Shown here one piece after another: positions 6,778 to 9,281 of a stretch of DNA of 9,281 nt; positions within the stretch are counted from its first letter, which is position 1, and each line of letters opens with the position of its first letter. The translations under genes were made by a program, and so were the position numbers. The DNA is from Sporomusa sp. (GTDB taxonomy: Bacteria > Bacillota_C > Negativicutes > Sporomusales > Sporomusaceae), in contig JAQSXM010000103.1 in the NCBI GenBank assembly GCA_029256645.1, forward strand, positions 1-9,281. The letters are read 5' to 3'. The notes beneath the pieces are model-generated. The model had not been told where the DNA came from. It worked only from the letters and a program-made list of their open reading frames with translations, and made no database searches.

Positions 6778-8226
6778 TCACTTAATAATATTGTATACCT
6801 GCGCCAGCGCAGTCTCATCACCGACATTACCGGGGAAAATGACATAGGCCATCTGAGGCCACTTACTCTCCTGACCTGCTGCCAAAACTGGAATACTGGG
6901 CAACACTTGCCCCAGTACCCTGCCTTTTTTTATTCCCAGGCCGCTCACGGCAATGTCATGTGAGGTTATGCCCCCTTTGGCAATGATGCACCCCGGGCGC
7001 ACCGACAGGGATCTTACGATTTGTGACAAGGCAGCCGATACTTCTTTAAATATGCGGAGGTTGGCCTCCTTGTTATCATCCGCGTGGGTTACCAACCCCC
7101 GGGAGGTATATACAACCGGATTCTTCCCTGCCTTCATCTGCTGTTCTATGCTGCAGACAATGTCATGTATCGTCTTTTCTTTGTTCTGAGGACTTTGCAA
7201 GAGCTCATTTACATTGATTTCGATCGGAAAGATGCCTTCACAGTGCAGTAATTGCGCCAGCTGCGCAGTAGTCTTGCGGACATAGGAGCCAACGATGGTT
7301 AAAACCGGACGCTGTTCTCCTGCCGCCAACTGCTCAAAATCATGTTTTGTCAGCAAGGCCTTATCCTCGATATTGCCGTAGGCTTTTACAAAAGAAGCCG
7401 CCGTCCTGAATAGAAACCGCTTGCCTGCAGCCTCGGCTGTTTTCAGGGCAATAATAAACATCCTAAGATCATCATAACACAGTGCATTCACGATGATTTT
7501 AGCAAAATCCCGGGCAGCCCGCAGTTTTTGGGTAATCGCCTGCAGATTACCGCTCCGGATACTCTCCAGGTCAATAGATATTACCTGTTCGTGAGAAAAG
7601 GCGCCCTGAGTCTTTTCTTCAATATAATATTTTAGATCTGAACTGTGGAAGCCAAAGATACTGTCTTTGGCAAACTCCGTTTCTCCTGCCGGAATAAACC
7701 GCTTCCCCTCCCGGACATAATGGATGTCACGGCAGGTAACTCGCCCGGCCTCTGAAAAGAAGGGGATCAAGATTTCCCCATGGATTTGTTTCCCGGTCTT
7801 TCTTTCATAAACGTCGCGCAGGACAGCAGTCTCCAGCGGGTAATAGCCCCGCAAAGTAGAGTCACTGCGGCTAATGACCGCAAAATCAAGGCCGGTTCCT
7901 TGAGCTGCGTCTATAAGATTAACCATAATTTCTGCATTGATTGCCTGGGCTTCCCCAGGGGAAAATGCCCGGGAATTAGTCTGAATAAAAAAGAGCCGCT
8001 CTGTGCTGAAAGCCGTACGCACTATATCCCTGGTCCATTGCATATATACACTGACATCATGCACTGTTTGTATACCTGTGGGATCATCATCCAAAACAAT
8101 GATTACCTTTTTATCCTGGCCGACACTTTTTTGGTATTCGGCTGTGATGTCCAGGTTGTTTGCAAACGGTGGCGCTTGAAACAGGTTATTGCCAGCCGTA
8201 CACTCTGTGTCAAACAATATTTCCAC
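6778..8226 (-). CDS. four-carbon acid sugar kinase family protein (DUF1537)
   Basis: Members of this family (OtnK, DtnK and relatives) are ATP-dependent kinases of sugar-acid catabolism that phosphorylate 3-oxo-tetronates or related acids. The 482-residue product has the N-terminal substrate domain with VLDDDPTGIQTVHDV (about residues 44-58) and SRSDSTLRGYYPLET (119-133), and the C-terminal nucleotide domain with GGITSHD (418-424), the LGQVLPSIPV segment and FPGNVG (464-469). Both halves are complete. About 38 residues precede the first core strand, which seems usual for Bacillota members. The start is GTG at 8226 with AGGA 8 nt upstream; a TTG three codons later, with GGGGTGG before it, is an alternative. 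It lies between the cupin (36 nt) and the HAD gene (15 nt). The family is secure; the substrate is open, because the decarboxylase and dehydrogenase usually next to such kinases are not in this window. Confidence 0.9.
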   Translation of the reverse strand: MEILFDTECTAGNNLFQAPPFANNLDITAEYQKSVGQDKKVIIVLDDDPTGIQTVHDVSVYMQWTRDIVRTAFSTERLFFIQTNSRAFSPGEAQAINAEIMVNLIDAAQGTGLDFAVISRSDSTLRGYYPLETAVLRDVYERKTGKQIHGEILIPFFSEAGRVTCRDIHYVREGKRFIPAGETEFAKDSIFGFHSSDLKYYIEEKTQGAFSHEQVISIDLESIRSGNLQAITQKLRAARDFAKIIVNALCYDDLRMFIIALKTAEAAGKRFLFRTAASFVKAYGNIEDKALLTKHDFEQLAAGEQRPVLTIVGSYVRKTTAQLAQLLHCEGIFPIEINVNELLQSPQNKEKTIHDIVCSIEQQMKAGKNPVVYTSRGLVTHADDNKEANLRIFKEVSAALSQIVRSLSVRPGCIIAKGGITSHDIAVSGLGIKKGRVLGQVLPSIPVLAAGQESKWPQMAYVIFPGNVGDETALAQVYNIIK

Positions 8227-8262
8227 CCCGTTTTTCCTATATGGTTGCCTGCTATGAGCCTG

Positions 8263-8661
8263 CTAGAACCCGGGCTTATTTTTTTGCATTATTTCTTCCG
8301 GGCGAATATTGTCTACCTGACCGTAGAAGAAGATGATATCAACATACCCGCCGGCTTCGTATTCAAATACATGCCACTCCAGTTCAGTGAAATGCAAAAT
8401 CATGCCAGGCTGCAAGACCGCTTTATTCTCCAGTTTGTCCGCCGCGCTGCCATAGCGCACCCAGCCGGCCTTGCTGTCCACAACATAGATGGTTTCTTCC
8501 GCATGGTTGTGGGGTGCCATAGGCCCGCTTTCCCGGGAATAATGTGCAAAACCCATTGTCATTTTGTCACTGCCAATTACGCCGTCCCGGCCTACGGCCT
8601 TTTGAATTACGCGACCCGGCAGGACTTCCCGCGCCAATTGACTCCGCTTAACAATATCCAT
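8263..8661 (-). CDS. small single-domain cupin, possible sugar or sugar-acid isomerase
   Basis: This 132-residue protein is one cupin barrel. The metal-binding motif is APHNHAEETIYVV, with His51, His53 and Glu55 or Glu56; the second motif holds His97 in LEWHVFEYEAGG, after the PGMILHF turn. Four apparent metal ligands suggest an active metalloenzyme, not just a binding domain. Small cupins in sugar operons include epimerases, isomerases (lyxose-type) and uronate ring-opening proteins (KdgF-type), as well as sensors, and the sequence alone does not choose between them. ATG at 8661 has GAGGT 6 nt upstream. It follows the aldolase by 60 nt and precedes the acid sugar kinase by 36 nt, so a role in preparing or rearranging the substrate of that pathway is the natural inference. 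Confidence 0.85.
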   Translation of the reverse strand: MDIVKRSQLAREVLPGRVIQKAVGRDGVIGSDKMTMGFAHYSRESGPMAPHNHAEETIYVVDSKAGWVRYGSAADKLENKAVLQPGMILHFTELEWHVFEYEAGGYVDIIFFYGQVDNIRPEEIMQKNKPGF

Positions 8662-8696
8662 ACTATTACCTCACTTACTGCTCACTTGTTTTTCGC

Positions 8697-8711
8697 TGCT
8701 TTCCCAAAGCA
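8697..8711 (-). repeat. stem-loop between aldolase and cupin genes
   Basis: TGCTTT-GGG-AAAGCA (minus strand) is a perfect 6-bp hairpin with a 3-nt loop in the 60-nt gap after the aldolase stop. No U-tract follows, so it is not an intrinsic terminator. It might protect the upstream mRNA or set relative expression, or be chance. Confidence 0.35.
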
Positions 8712-8721
8712 AGGAACTGCT

Positions 8722-9281
8722 CTACGCCCGGCCTGCCGAACCAAACAGCCGCATATAATACTGCAGCTTTTCTTTAAATGCATTTTCGATGATTTCTTGC
8801 AATTCAATTAAAATCGCCTTGGGCTTTTCCTGTATCGTCTTGACTAATTGCTCATAGCTTGCCGAATGCAGGTCGGTATACAAATTAACTTTATTGATGC
8901 CGTATTCCACCGCCTTTTGCAAATTCTCATCACCCGTACCGGAGCCGCCATGCAGCACCAGCGGCATTTGCAACGTTGCCTTTAGCTCTTTCAACCGGTC
9001 AAAGTCAATCTTAGGGACACCCTTGTAAACGCCATGAGCTGTTCCCACTGCGACAGCCAGGGCATCCACCCCGGTTACGGCAACAAAATGCTGTGCTTCC
9101 TGCGGATCAGTGTAATATTTGGAGTAATCTTTTATCGAATATTTGCTGCCGACCCCCACATGCCCGATTTCCGCTTCCACAGTAATGTTTAACGGCCTGG
9201 CCAGCTTTACCACCTCTTGGGTTCTGGCGATATTTTCGTCGTTAGGATAAACAGAAGCATCAATCATAACCGAGTTGAACC
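8722..9281 (-). CDS. class II (zinc) ketose-bisphosphate aldolase, 5' end outside window
   Basis: This enzyme splits a ketose bisphosphate or phosphate into dihydroxyacetone phosphate and an aldehyde, using zinc. Only the C-terminal 185 or so residues are present of a usual 280-290; the reading frame stays open through the window edge, where FNSVMIDAS is encoded, so the ATG at 9267 is internal and not a start. Visible motifs: the acidic MIDAS, VEAEIGHVG with the conserved Glu, the zinc-ligand histidines in AVGTAHGVY and LVLHGGSGT, the phosphate-binding INKVNLYTD segment, and a C-terminus GSAGRA like that of fructose-bisphosphate aldolases. The first zinc His (usually in DHG) lies outside. Fructose-1,6-bisphosphate, tagatose-bisphosphate and IolJ-type substrates cannot be told apart here. 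GHVGVGS replaces the more usual GxxGGxE loop, which hints at a divergent subgroup. It is the first visible gene of the operon. Confidence 0.92.
   Translation of the reverse strand, partial: FNSVMIDASVYPNDENIARTQEVVKLARPLNITVEAEIGHVGVGSKYSIKDYSKYYTDPQEAQHFVAVTGVDALAVAVGTAHGVYKGVPKIDFDRLKELKATLQMPLVLHGGSGTGDENLQKAVEYGINKVNLYTDLHSASYEQLVKTIQEKPKAILIELQEIIENAFKEKLQYYMRLFGSAGRA

Noticed and set aside
7780..8811. Plus-strand open frame of 343 codons lying antisense to the kinase, cupin and aldolase genes
   Set aside because: It spans three clearly recognised minus-strand genes, has no family motif and is explained as an antisense shadow.

Overview
The window reads as a piece of chromosome from an anaerobic Bacillota bacterium. 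Four things point that way: a molybdenum/tungsten formate dehydrogenase of the long iron-sulfur-rich type found in acetogens and clostridia, an HPr carrying both His15 and the regulatory Ser46, strong purine-rich ribosome binding sites, and mixed ATG/GTG starts. An acetogenic or fermentative lineage such as the Negativicutes (Sporomusa-like) would fit, but that placement is inference; there is no rRNA or other marker here. No mobile element, CRISPR array, tRNA or rRNA was seen.

Layout. Bases 1-242 are a very AT-rich leader (about 25% G+C by hand count) with a candidate extended -10 promoter and short inverted repeats. It leads into a plus-strand, apparently single-gene unit for an 895-residue formate dehydrogenase catalytic subunit (243-2930) with cysteine, not selenocysteine, at the metal-ligand position. 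A 15-bp perfect hairpin at 2932-2972 ends it and also serves the convergent minus-strand gene 2998-3546, a four-helix membrane protein of unknown function. The stretch 3547-3870 has no convincing gene and contains a second strong hairpin (3752-3794) that ends the long minus-strand operon to its right.

That operon runs from beyond the right edge down to 3871. In transcription order it holds a zinc-dependent class II ketose-bisphosphate aldolase (5' end outside the window), a small cupin, a DUF1537/four-carbon acid sugar kinase family protein, a Cof-type HAD phosphatase, PTS enzyme I and HPr. Gaps are 60, 36, 15, 45 and 15 nt, each gene has its own ribosome binding site, and no terminator is visible between them.

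How they may work together. The aldolase, cupin, kinase and phosphatase look like the cytosolic part of a pathway for an unusual sugar or sugar acid: rearrangement or ring opening (cupin), ATP-dependent phosphorylation (kinase), retro-aldol cleavage (aldolase) and disposal of dead-end phosphates (HAD). Enzyme I and HPr would supply phosphoenolpyruvate-derived phosphate to a sugar permease (none in this window) and link the operon to carbon catabolite control. The substrate cannot be read from the sequence. The most interesting point is this combination: general PTS proteins in reversed order (ptsI before ptsH) joined to an acid-sugar-kinase pathway that uses a class II zinc aldolase instead of the decarboxylase usually linked with DUF1537 kinases.
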